Translations under genes and position numbers: made by a program | Shown: positions 1 through 6,841 of the stretch, piece after piece | Layout: the number at the start of each line of letters is the position of its first letter | Position numbering within the stretch: the stretch's first letter is position 1 | Notes under the pieces: model-generated | What the model was told of the DNA's origin: nothing | Database searches by the model: none | The model's input: only the letters and a program-made list of their open reading frames with translations | Assembly (NCBI GenBank): GCA_025361445.1 | Contig: JANYLP010000074.1 | Location: forward strand, 1 to 36,206 | Source: Coriobacteriia bacterium | Lineage (GTDB): Bacteria; Actinomycetota; Coriobacteriia; Anaerosomatales; PALSA-660 | Reading direction: 5' to 3' | DNA: 36,206 nucleotides

Positions 1-856
1 GGTCGACGCCGGCCTCGATCGAGGAGCGGACCGTCGGCTCGTCGGGAAGGCCGTAGGGTGCCAGATCGATCAGCACGCCGGAGCCCTGGTCCTCGTAGAC
101 CGGCACGCCGTGCCTCGCGCCCAGCGCCACGAGGTCCGCGAGCGAGACCTCCTCGGTGAACCCGACGACGCGGAAGTTGCTCGAATGGACCTTGAGGAGC
201 AGCCCGGTCTTCGGGGTGATCGCGTTCTCGTAGTCGCGCAGGTGTGTCTTGTTGGTGGCGCCGACCTCGACCATCTTGGCGCCCGACTGCCGCATGACGT
301 CCGGGATGCGGAAGCTGCCGCCGATCTCGACTTGCTGACCGCGGCTGACGATCGCTTCCTTGCCCTTCGCGAGCCCGGCGATGGCGAGAAGGACCGCGGC
401 GGCGTTGTTGTTGACCGCCATCGCGGCCTCGGCCCCGGTCAGGTCGCAGATGAGCCGCTCGACGTGGGTGTGCCGGCTTCCGCGCTCGCCGCTCTCCGCG
501 TCGTACTCCAGCGTCGAGTAGCTGCCTGCGACCCGGACGACGGCCCCGAGCGCAGCGCTGGAAAGGCGGGAGCGTCCCAGGTTCGTGTGGACGATGATGC
601 CGGTGGCGTTGATGATCGGGCGCAGCGACGGTTGCATACGACGCTCCGCACGCTGAATGGCGTCGGCCGCGATCGAGTCGTCGTCGAAGGCGGCCGCCTC
701 TCCCGCCAGAACGCGCGCCCTCACCGCTTCCACCGCTTCCCGGACCGCGTCGGTGACGACAGGAGACGGGACGGTGACCGAAAGCTCCGCGAGGTCGTCG
801 CGCTTGAGCAGTTCGTCGGTTTTCGGGAGCGAGCGTAGAAGCGACTTGGTATCCAT
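1..856 (-). CDS. selA: L-seryl-tRNA(Sec) selenium transferase, partial (C-terminus outside window)
   Basis: SelA is a PLP enzyme that converts seryl-tRNA(Sec) to selenocysteinyl-tRNA(Sec) with selenophosphate as selenium donor. The minus strand is open from an ATG at 854-856 to the window edge, giving about 285 codons of N-terminal and central sequence. It begins MDTKSLLRSLPKTDELL, then has the family block INATGIIVHTNLGRSRLS followed by HTHVERLICDLTGAEAAMAV and RGQQVEIGGSFRIPDV, all typical of SelA (usual length about 460). The PLP lysine region lies beyond the edge. The gene is last of three in the order selD, yedF-like, selA, with a 41-nt gap to the preceding gene, so they are probably co-transcribed. 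Identity is secure; the end cannot be seen. Confidence 0.95.
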   Translation of the reverse strand, partial: MDTKSLLRSLPKTDELLKRDDLAELSVTVPSPVVTDAVREAVEAVRARVLAGEAAAFDDDSIAADAIQRAERRMQPSLRPIINATGIIVHTNLGRSRLSSAALGAVVRVAGSYSTLEYDAESGERGSRHTHVERLICDLTGAEAAMAVNNNAAAVLLAIAGLAKGKEAIVSRGQQVEIGGSFRIPDVMRQSGAKMVEVGATNKTHLRDYENAITPKTGLLLKVHSSNFRVVGFTEEVSLADLVALGARHGVPVYEDQGSGVLIDLAPYGLPDEPTVRSSIEAGVD

Positions 857-897
857 GCGCCGGATTCTACCTGACAGCGAGGGCCCGGCACGCAGTC

Positions 898-1236
898 CTA
901 GGCGACGGTGACCACGTCGGCATCGCCCGCGAGCACGCCGACGGACCCGGCCATGTCACCGACTTCTCCCACGGCGAGGTTGTCCTTGAGCCCCAGGTAG
1001 TCGAGGCATGTGCCGCACGACTTCACGATGCTGCCGGCCTCCGCCATCGCGCGGATGTCGTCGAGCACGGGCGAACCTTCACACGTCAGACGGACGCCGC
1101 CGTTCATGAACATGAGGCGCTCCGGGCGGACATCACCCCGGGCGAGTGAGTAGATGAGATTGCGCATCAGCAGCCGGCCGAGCTCTTCGTCGCCCGCGCC
1201 AAGCGTGTCGGTGGTGAACCAGAACGTCTTCGCCAT
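898..1236 (-). CDS. yedF: YedF-like DsrE-fold selenium metabolism protein
   Basis: Small 112-residue protein resembling the C-terminal DsrE/sulfurtransferase-like domain of selenium-metabolism proteins of the YedF type. It starts MAKTFWFTTDTLGAGDEELG, then has LLMRNLIYSLA, a central MFMNGGVRLTCEGSPVLDD and a SCGTCLDYLGL motif carrying two cysteines that could handle sulfur or selenium. Many YedF proteins carry an N-terminal TusA domain; none is encoded here, since only 61 nt separate this gene from selD. It lies between selD and selA on the same strand, which supports a role in selenium delivery, but the precise reaction of the family is not established. The ribosome binding site is weak (AAGGCGG). 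The symbol is given by resemblance. Confidence 0.8.
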   Translation of the reverse strand: MAKTFWFTTDTLGAGDEELGRLLMRNLIYSLARGDVRPERLMFMNGGVRLTCEGSPVLDDIRAMAEAGSIVKSCGTCLDYLGLKDNLAVGEVGDMAGSVGVLAGDADVVTVA

Positions 1237-1297
1237 CGTGCTGCCGCCTTATCCATCGTCGATCGGGATCGCGGCGATGCCCCGCCTCACACGCGAC

Positions 1298-2362
1298 CTA
1301 GTTCACCCGCACACACCCCGCCGCGCCCGCGCACGCGCGCCCGATCACGGCCGCCAGAACATCACGCGACTCGAGTGCCGCGACGAGGGCTTCTGCCTTG
1401 TCGGGGGCGACTGCCATCAGTAGGCCCCCTGAGGTCTGCGGGTCGCACAGGACGCGCCACGGAGTCAGATCCTCGACGGGCGAATCGGCGCTCAGCGGCG
1501 CCGGATGCGCGGGCCAGTCCGTGAACTCGGCTGCGTACTCGATAACATCCGCGGTACGCCCGGGCACGACGCCCTGCGTCGCGTAGCCCATCACGCCGTC
1601 GAGAAGCGGCAGCGCCTCGAAGTCAATCTCGCCGGCACACCCGCTTCCCAGAAGCATCTCGTGCAGGTGCCCGGCGATGCCGAAGCCCGTGACGTCGGTG
1701 GCCGCGGAAACGCCGACTTCCTGCATCGCTTCACAGGCAGCGCGGTTAAGTGTGGCCATCGACTCGATCGCCGCCCGCGCGCTGTTCTCGTCCTCGAGGC
1801 CGCGCTTGAGCGCCGTCCCGATGACGCCGGTGCCGAGCGGCTTGGTCAGAACGAGCACGTCACCGGGGGCGACCCCGACGTTGCGGACGACGCGGTCCGG
1901 ATGAACGATCCCGAGCACGGACAGGCCAAACTTCGGCTCGTTGTCATCGATGGTGTGGCCGCCAACGACGATCGCGCCGGCCTCGCGGCATATGTCACCG
2001 CCCCCGCGCAGCAGTTCAGCAACCACTTCCGGGCCGAGCGAGCACGGGAAGGCGACCATGTTCATCGCGGTGAGCGGACGTCCGCCCATCGCGTAGATAT
2101 CCGACAGCGCATTGGCCGCGGTGATGCGGCCGAAATCGTAGGGGTCGTCCACGATCGGCGTGAAGAAGTCGACGGTCAGCAGCAGCGCGGTGTTCTCATC
2201 GAGCCGGTACACGGCAGCGTCGTCCGAGGTCTCGAACCCGACCATGAGGTCTTCCGAGGCCGATGGGACGAGCGTGTCGAGGATCGCCTTGAGGTCCGCC
2301 GGACCGTACTTGGCGGCTCAACCGGCTTTCGACGAGAGCTGCGTGAGCCTGATGGGCTGCAC
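1298..2362 (-). CDS. selD: Selenide, water dikinase, selenocysteine-containing (selenoprotein SelD)
   Basis: SelD makes selenophosphate from selenide and ATP, the selenium donor for SelA. The gene reads from a GTG at 2360-2362 preceded by GAGGGAAGGA, through an in-frame TGA at 2318-2320, to TAG at 1298-1300. This gives 354 residues, close to the usual 340-350. Around the TGA the protein reads LSSKAG-Sec-AAKYGPADL, so Sec15 and Lys18 match the catalytic Cys17-x-x-Lys20 of E. coli SelD. Downstream are SDDAAVY (metal/ATP site), FTPIVDDPYDFGRITAANAL, SDIYAMGGRP, GGHTIDDNEPKFGLSVLG and the C-terminal DPQTSGGLL. A conventional call starting at the internal ATG at 2243-2245 would lack the active site. 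Reading TGA as Sec is inference from alignment and the adjacent selA; it needs selB and selC, which are not in the window. Confidence 0.93.
2296..2320 (-). promoter_or_regulatory. Putative bacterial SECIS element in selD
   Basis: Directly after the TGA the mRNA can pair CCGCC (2316-2312) with GGCGG (2300-2296), leaving an 11-nt loop, AAGUACGGUCC, with GGUC about 14-17 nt after the UGA. Bacterial SECIS hairpins recognised by SelB sit immediately 3' of the UGA and often carry a G-U pair in the apical loop. A competing GGUCC/GGACC fold is also possible, so the exact structure is uncertain. Confidence 0.55.
2318..2320 (-). other. In-frame TGA read as selenocysteine (SelD Sec15)
   Basis: The TGA codon lies at the SelD catalytic chalcogen position. 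The frame is open and conserved on both sides (LTQLSSKAG before, AAKYGP after), so this is recoding and not a sequencing error or truncation. Confidence 0.9.
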
Positions 2363-2396
2363 TGCCGCGACTTCCTTCCCTCGAGGAGCGAGCGGT

Positions 2397-2430
2397 CCGC
2401 GCAGGGGTTGCCTAGCCCCTTGGTGCGCGG
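2397..2430 (-). promoter_or_regulatory. Bulged hairpin in the selD 5' leader
   Basis: On the transcribed strand, CCGCGCA pairs perfectly with TGCGCGG. Inside it GGGG pairs with CCCC around an 8-nt loop, CTAGGCAA, with a one-sided CCAA bulge. It ends 34 nt before the GTG start, just upstream of the ribosome binding site. It has no U-tract, so it is more likely an mRNA control element than a terminator. E. coli selAB carries a SECIS-like leader hairpin; whether this one is analogous is inference. Confidence 0.5.
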
Positions 2431-2435
2431 TCAAA

Positions 2436-2459
2436 GCATAACCATACATGATGTTATGC
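2436..2459. promoter_or_regulatory. Inverted repeat, probable operator upstream of selD
   Basis: GCATAAC and GTTATGC form perfect 7-bp arms separated by 10 bp in the selD-gtrA divergent region. On the minus strand one arm contains TATGCT, a plausible -10 that would start the transcript at the base of the leader hairpin. No convincing -35 was found. Confidence 0.45.
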
Positions 2460-2501
2460 ATCTGTGTTGTCGCAACCGCCGGGCGCTACGGACACAGGCC
2501 G

Positions 2502-2531
2502 CTGACGATACGGGGTCAACAAGCGTAGACT
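2502..2531 (+). promoter_or_regulatory. Candidate promoter for the GtrA-GtrB-YfhO operon
   Basis: CTGACG (2502-2507) and TAGACT (2526-2531) are separated by 18 bp, a moderate match to a housekeeping sigma promoter directed at the plus-strand operon. Confidence 0.35.
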
Positions 2532-2613
2532 CTCACCGTGCCCTCATCGTTCTTTGGACATGCTCGCACACGAGGACCAACCCGATCCACGCCCCCGCGG
2601 ACAGGCGACGACT

Positions 2614-3024
2614 ATGCCCGGACCTTCTTCAAATCGACGTCAAATCAGCGCGTACCTCATCTTCGGCGCCCTGACCACGGCCGTGAACATCGCCATATAT
2701 GCGACTCTCACCCGGATCGCGGGTGTCGGGTACGAATGGAGCAACGTCGCGGCTTGGGCGGTTTCCGTCGCCTTCGCGTTCGTCACCAACAAAGTCTGGG
2801 TCTTTGAGAGCCGATCGATGCATCCCCGGGTACTCGCCTACGAGACCACCACGTTCGTCGCATCGCGTATCGCGAGCGGGCTGCTCGACTTGGGGCTCAT
2901 GGTCGTTCTCGTCGGGCTGGTGCACGCACCGGACCTGTGGTCGAAGGTCTGTGTGAATGTTGTGGTCGTGATAGCCAATTACCTGTTCAGCAGACTCGTC
3001 GTCTTCCGGACGCTCGAGGCGTGA
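2614..3024 (+). CDS. GtrA/GtcA-family small membrane protein (polyprenyl-phosphate-sugar flippase type)
   Basis: Four-helix membrane protein of the GtrA family, proposed to flip undecaprenyl-phosphate-linked sugars across the membrane. From the ATG at 2614 it is 136 residues, typical for the family, and opens with MPGPSSNRRQISAYLIFGAL. Hydrophobic segments cover roughly residues 11-31, 41-57, 79-100 and 109-128. The family NKVWVF motif follows the second helix, and RLVVFRTLEA closes the protein. Upstream in-frame starts (TTG 2554, ATG 2560) would add 18-20 polar residues but lack a ribosome binding site; AGG precedes 2614. Sixteen nucleotides separate it from the glycosyltransferase gene, its expected partner. 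Confidence 0.88.
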   Translation: MPGPSSNRRQISAYLIFGALTTAVNIAIYATLTRIAGVGYEWSNVAAWAVSVAFAFVTNKVWVFESRSMHPRVLAYETTTFVASRIASGLLDLGLMVVLVGLVHAPDLWSKVCVNVVVVIANYLFSRLVVFRTLEA

Positions 3025-3040
3025 CCAAGGGGGATCGCTC

Positions 3041-3970
3041 ATGCCGGTGATGTCGATCATCGTACCGTGCTTCAACGAGCAAGACTCGATCGTCAGATTC
3101 TACGAAGAGGTCCGTAGCGTCACCGCGACAATCGCCGGCGTCGAGCCTGAACTCGTCTTCGTGGATGATGGCTCGACCGACGCGACGCTGCACATCATCA
3201 AGGACCTGCGTTCACGCGATCCGCGGGTCCGGTTCGTCTCCCTGTCGCGCAACTTCGGCAAGGAGGCGGCGCTTCTCGCCGGCCTTCGCCACGCGAAGGG
3301 CGACTTCGTGGCGATGATGGACGTGGATCTGCAGGATCCGCCATCGCTGCTGCCCCGCATGTACGCGGCGGTCTCGTCCGGAGAATGGGACTGCGCCGGC
3401 GCGCGCCGCATCACCCGCGCCGGAGAGTCCCGGCTGCGCTCCTGGTGTGCGCGGCTGTTCTACCGCATCTTCAACGCCGCATCACACGTGGAGCTGGTGG
3501 ACGGCGCCCGCGACTTCAGGCTCATGACACGGCAGATGACCGACGCGGTGCTGGAACTCACCGAGGTGAACAGGTTCTCCAAAGGCATCCTGAGTTGGGT
3601 GGGCTTTAAGACGACATGGATCCCGTTCGAGAACGTCGAACGCGCCGCCGGAGCGAGCAAGTGGTCGTTCAAGGCGCTCGTTCACTACGCGACGGAAGGG
3701 ATCGTGGACTTCTCGACCGCACCACTCGAATTCGCGGCCGCCTTCGGACTCTGGTCGTGCCTGGTAGCCGTCGCCGGCGTCGTGGTGATCGTCGTGAGAC
3801 AGCTCGCGTTCGGCGATCCCGTTCCCGGATGGCCCTCGCTCGCCTGCCTCGTGCTGTTCATCGGGGGCCTGCAGCTGTTCACGATCGGCATCGTCGGTCA
3901 GTACCTCTCGCGCACGTATCTTGAAGCGAAGCGTCGCCCGGTCTACATCACCCGCGAGACCGATGGGTAG
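3041..3970 (+). CDS. GtrB/CsbB-type polyprenyl-phosphate glycosyltransferase (GT2)
   Basis: Family 2 glycosyltransferase of the DPM1/GtrB type, which transfers a sugar from a nucleotide donor to undecaprenyl phosphate on the cytoplasmic face. The 309-residue protein has the GT-A opening MSIIVPCFNEQDSI, then ELVFVDDGSTD, SLSRNFGKEAALLAGL, the metal-binding MMDVDLQDPP (DxD-like), and a second GT block RDFRLMTRQ. Two C-terminal transmembrane helices lie at about residues 235-255 and 265-290, followed by the family ending GQYLSRTYLEAKRRP. The start has a strong ribosome binding site, AAGGGGG. The stop overlaps the ATG of the following YfhO gene (3963), indicating translational coupling. The sugar donor cannot be read from sequence. 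Confidence 0.92.
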   Translation: MPVMSIIVPCFNEQDSIVRFYEEVRSVTATIAGVEPELVFVDDGSTDATLHIIKDLRSRDPRVRFVSLSRNFGKEAALLAGLRHAKGDFVAMMDVDLQDPPSLLPRMYAAVSSGEWDCAGARRITRAGESRLRSWCARLFYRIFNAASHVELVDGARDFRLMTRQMTDAVLELTEVNRFSKGILSWVGFKTTWIPFENVERAAGASKWSFKALVHYATEGIVDFSTAPLEFAAAFGLWSCLVAVAGVVVIVVRQLAFGDPVPGWPSLACLVLFIGGLQLFTIGIVGQYLSRTYLEAKRRPVYITRETDG

Positions 3971-6761
3971 CAGAGTGCAGACAGACGCCGCCGAGCCCGG
4001 CGTGACAGCGGAGGGCCCGACCGTGACGCTGAGGGACCGCCTCTTCGGAGTGCTCGCGTGCGCGGCCGCCGTCATCGGCTCCGGAGCGCTCGTCTTCCGC
4101 TATCTGTTCCAGTACGGCGTCTCCAACATCTGGTCCAACGACGGGGCCTCGCAGCACTTCCCTGCGTTCGTGTACTTCCACGAATGGATGACCGCGCTGC
4201 TGAGCGGACACGGCGCCGGCTACGGGATGTGGTCGTGGCGCCTCGGTTTGGGCGCCGACACGCTGACGACGCTGTCCTACTACTTGGGCGATCCCTTCGC
4301 GCTGCTCGCCATACCGTTCCCCGTACACATGCTCGAATACGTGTACGAGGGACTCTTCTTCCTCCGGATCTTGTGCGCCGGGCTCGCCGCGTACTACTAC
4401 CTGAGGACGATGAAGGCCCAGCGGTTCGCCGCGATCGCGGGCACGCTCGTCTACGTGTTCGCGGGCTTCACGCTGATCATCACGCTCCGGCACGCGTACT
4501 TCGCCAACGCGCTGGTCTTCTTCCCCCTGATACTGGTCGGCGTCGAAAAGATACTGGCACGCAAGCGGTGGTACCTGCTTGTGGGAGCGCTGTTCGTGGC
4601 TGCGGCCAGCAACTTCTACTTCTTCTACCAGATCGCGATCGTGGCGGTCCTCTACGCGGTCGTTCGTTATGTAGAGGTAATGAAGCCGGGCCAGCGCTTG
4701 CGTAAGCTCCTTCCGGAAGGGCTTCGGATCGGCAGTTGGTACGCGCTCGGCACGGTGCTCGCGGCCTTCATGCTGCTGCCCCTCGTTCTCGCCATCTTGA
4801 GCAGTTCCCGTGAGTCCTCCGCGTACGGGATGCCGATCCTCTACCGCCTGAACACGTACCTCAGCTACATCGTCGGGATCGCGTCCGCCCGCGGCGGGCA
4901 GAACTCCCTCTTCGGAGGGTTCGCGATAGTCGGGTTCATCGCGGCCGGCGTGGTGTTCCTGCGGCGTGGCAACTTCGCCCTGAAAGCGATGTTCGTGGCG
5001 TTCGCCGTCTTCATCGCTTTCCCGTTCTTCGGCCGACTGTTCAACGGCTTCGCGTTCCCGAGCTACCGGTTCACCTTCACATTGGGGTTGTTCTTCGCGA
5101 CCGCAGTCGCGATCGTGCTCTCGGACGCGCGACCGCTCTCCCGGCGCGAGTTGACGATCACCGGTGCGGGACTGCTGGTGTACGGAGCGGTGTCGGTGTG
5201 GGCGTGCGGCAGGCTCGGCTACCCGCTGTTGCTCATCGCTGTGCCCCTCGGCCTCGGCGCCGGGACCTGGGCGTTGCTGGCCGGCGAACGTCTCGTCTTC
5301 GAGCGGAGCGGCGCGCAGATACGCACGGTGATGGGCAGGCCTGTTCGCGTCGGAGTGTTCTTCCGCGCGGGCGTCGCGGTCCTGCTGGTCGGCGGCATCG
5401 CCGCTGCCGGAGTGGCCGACTACTCGAAGTCGTACAACACCAGGCTGACGACCTACCTGCGGTCCGGGACCGTGCTCGACCGGTACCTTCGCGATCCGGG
5501 GGCACTCGTCCCCTCGCTGCCCATCGACGGTTTGCAGCGAGTCGACAAGCAGACCGGCGCGCTGAAGAGCGACCTTGAGGTCTCCCAGAACAACGACCCG
5601 CTGGTGCAGGGATTCGCCGGTCTCGACTTCTACTACTCGGTGATGGACGGCGGCGTGCACGAGTATGCGAACGGGCTGGCGGACCGTTCGATGCGGTTCG
5701 CGTTCGACATCGAGGCCTTCGATGATCGCGCGGCGCTCGACACGCTGGCGGGGGTTCGGTACTACCTCGCGCCATCTCGCGGAGCGCAATACGTCCCCTA
5801 CGGATTCGCGCCCGTGTCCACTTTGGGCACCGCGACTGTCTACGAGAACCGGAACACGCTGCCCGTCGGCTACGTGTACCACTCGGCGATCTCGTCTGGG
5901 GTCTATGACGCGATGCCGCCACTCGACAAGCAGCAGGCGCTGCTGCAGGGCATCGTGCTCGCTGACGGAGCAGCATCGGCGACTCCGCGGATCACGCCAC
6001 CGTCGGACAGCATCGAGGTGACGTACACCCTGGCGGCCGACACGGGGATGTCGTGGGACCAAGAGACCCGGCGGGTGTCGGTCCATACCCGGGGATCCTC
6101 GGCCCGGCTGTCGTTCGCTCCCGTGCGTGACGCCGAACTCTATGTGGAGATGACCGGCATCCGCTTCGCGGGCACGACCCGGCTCTCTATCACCGTCGAT
6201 ACCGGTGGCGCGAGCAAGGCGACCCGTCTCCTCCCCCCCTCGGACAACTACTACTGGGGGAATCGGAGGATGCTCGTGAACCTCGGCTACTTCCCAAAGG
6301 GGACGAACAGCGCGAAGCTGACTTTCGGCGCCAAGACGAACGTGACGTACGATTCACTCAACATCATCGCGGTACCGATGGGGCACTTCGACCAACGTAT
6401 CGGACTGCTCGCCGCCGAGGGCATGCGCGACGTCCGAGTCGGCACCGACGCGCTGAGCGGGTCGGTCACGGCACACGGCGAAGGGGTGCTCTTCCTTAGC
6501 ATCCCCTACAGCACCGGTTGGAGCGCGACCGTGGACGGCGTGCGCGCGCCCATCATCAGGGCGAACGTGGGCTTCAGCGGTATCGCGGTCGCGAACGGTA
6601 CGCACACCGTGGAGCTACGGTACGTGACCCCGGGGTTGGTGCCGGGCACCGTGATCAGCGTCCTCGCGGTGCTCTTGGCCGCCGCGCTCGCCTTCGTGAC
6701 GGAGCGACGGCTGGCGAAGAGACGCACGAACGGGATTCTCGCCCGCAAGGGTGAAGACTGA
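3963..6761 (+). CDS. YfhO-family large membrane glycosyltransferase
   Basis: About 932-residue polytopic membrane protein of the YfhO family (GT-C-like fold). In B. subtilis and Listeria, YfhO relatives move a sugar from undecaprenyl phosphate to an extracytoplasmic polymer such as lipoteichoic acid. The first half holds about a dozen helices; the signature SNDGASQHFPAFVYFHEWM sits in the first outside loop, with MWSWRLGLGADTLTTLSYYLGDPFALLA after it. The second half, from about residue 480, is a soluble outside domain, and a single helix near the end precedes the basic tail RRLAKRRTNG. Start chosen at the ATG overlapping the preceding gene; GTG 3975 is an alternative. The stop is one base from the converging tRNA. 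The acceptor is unknown; an actinobacterium of this kind may use another polymer. Confidence 0.88.
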   Translation: MGSRVQTDAAEPGVTAEGPTVTLRDRLFGVLACAAAVIGSGALVFRYLFQYGVSNIWSNDGASQHFPAFVYFHEWMTALLSGHGAGYGMWSWRLGLGADTLTTLSYYLGDPFALLAIPFPVHMLEYVYEGLFFLRILCAGLAAYYYLRTMKAQRFAAIAGTLVYVFAGFTLIITLRHAYFANALVFFPLILVGVEKILARKRWYLLVGALFVAAASNFYFFYQIAIVAVLYAVVRYVEVMKPGQRLRKLLPEGLRIGSWYALGTVLAAFMLLPLVLAILSSSRESSAYGMPILYRLNTYLSYIVGIASARGGQNSLFGGFAIVGFIAAGVVFLRRGNFALKAMFVAFAVFIAFPFFGRLFNGFAFPSYRFTFTLGLFFATAVAIVLSDARPLSRRELTITGAGLLVYGAVSVWACGRLGYPLLLIAVPLGLGAGTWALLAGERLVFERSGAQIRTVMGRPVRVGVFFRAGVAVLLVGGIAAAGVADYSKSYNTRLTTYLRSGTVLDRYLRDPGALVPSLPIDGLQRVDKQTGALKSDLEVSQNNDPLVQGFAGLDFYYSVMDGGVHEYANGLADRSMRFAFDIEAFDDRAALDTLAGVRYYLAPSRGAQYVPYGFAPVSTLGTATVYENRNTLPVGYVYHSAISSGVYDAMPPLDKQQALLQGIVLADGAASATPRITPPSDSIEVTYTLAADTGMSWDQETRRVSVHTRGSSARLSFAPVRDAELYVEMTGIRFAGTTRLSITVDTGGASKATRLLPPSDNYYWGNRRMLVNLGYFPKGTNSAKLTFGAKTNVTYDSLNIIAVPMGHFDQRIGLLAAEGMRDVRVGTDALSGSVTAHGEGVLFLSIPYSTGWSATVDGVRAPIIRANVGFSGIAVANGTHTVELRYVTPGLVPGTVISVLAVLLAAALAFVTERRLAKRRTNGILARKGED

Positions 6762-6838
6762 TGGTGGCCCCCCTGGGATTCGAACCCAGACTACGCCGGG
6801 TTTAAGCCGGCTCCCTCTGCCAGTTGGGGTAGGGGGCC
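6762..6838 (-). tRNA. tRNA with anticodon UAA (UUA codon) and class I architecture
   Basis: Full cloverleaf on the minus strand with encoded CCA. The acceptor arm GGCCCCC/GGGGGCC pairs over 7 bp with discriminator A. The D-arm is CCCC..GAGG with one mismatch and the loop AACTGGCA. The anticodon arm GCCGG-CTTAAAC-CCGGC gives anticodon UAA. The variable loop is five bases (GTAGT), and the T-arm is CTGGG-TTCGAAT-CCCAG. UUA is a leucine codon, but bacterial tRNA-Leu normally has a long variable arm, so the amino acid identity is uncertain. The 5' end lies 3 nt behind the ppx stop, so it is probably cut from the ppx transcript or driven from within ppx. Structure confidence is high; identity is not. 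Confidence 0.88.
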
Positions 6839-6841
6839 CCT

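Noticed and set aside
1298-2245. SelD as a 315-residue protein starting at the internal ATG
   Set aside because: This lacks the catalytic segment found in-frame upstream across a TGA, so the longer Sec-containing form is preferred.
2318-2320. TGA as a nonsense mutation making selD a pseudogene
   Set aside because: The stop is at the exact active-site Cys/Sec position, both sides are conserved, and selA lies next to it.
3948-6086. Long minus-strand frame opposite the YfhO-type gene
   Set aside because: Composition (Arg/Glu/Gln/Asp-rich, no hydrophobic core) is that of an antisense shadow, whereas the plus strand encodes a well-formed membrane protein.
6762-6838. tRNA-Sec (selC) as explanation of the tRNA near the selenium genes
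   Set aside because: Anticodon is UAA, not UCA, and the acceptor stem and variable arm are those of a normal class I tRNA, not the long 8+5 tRNA-Sec.
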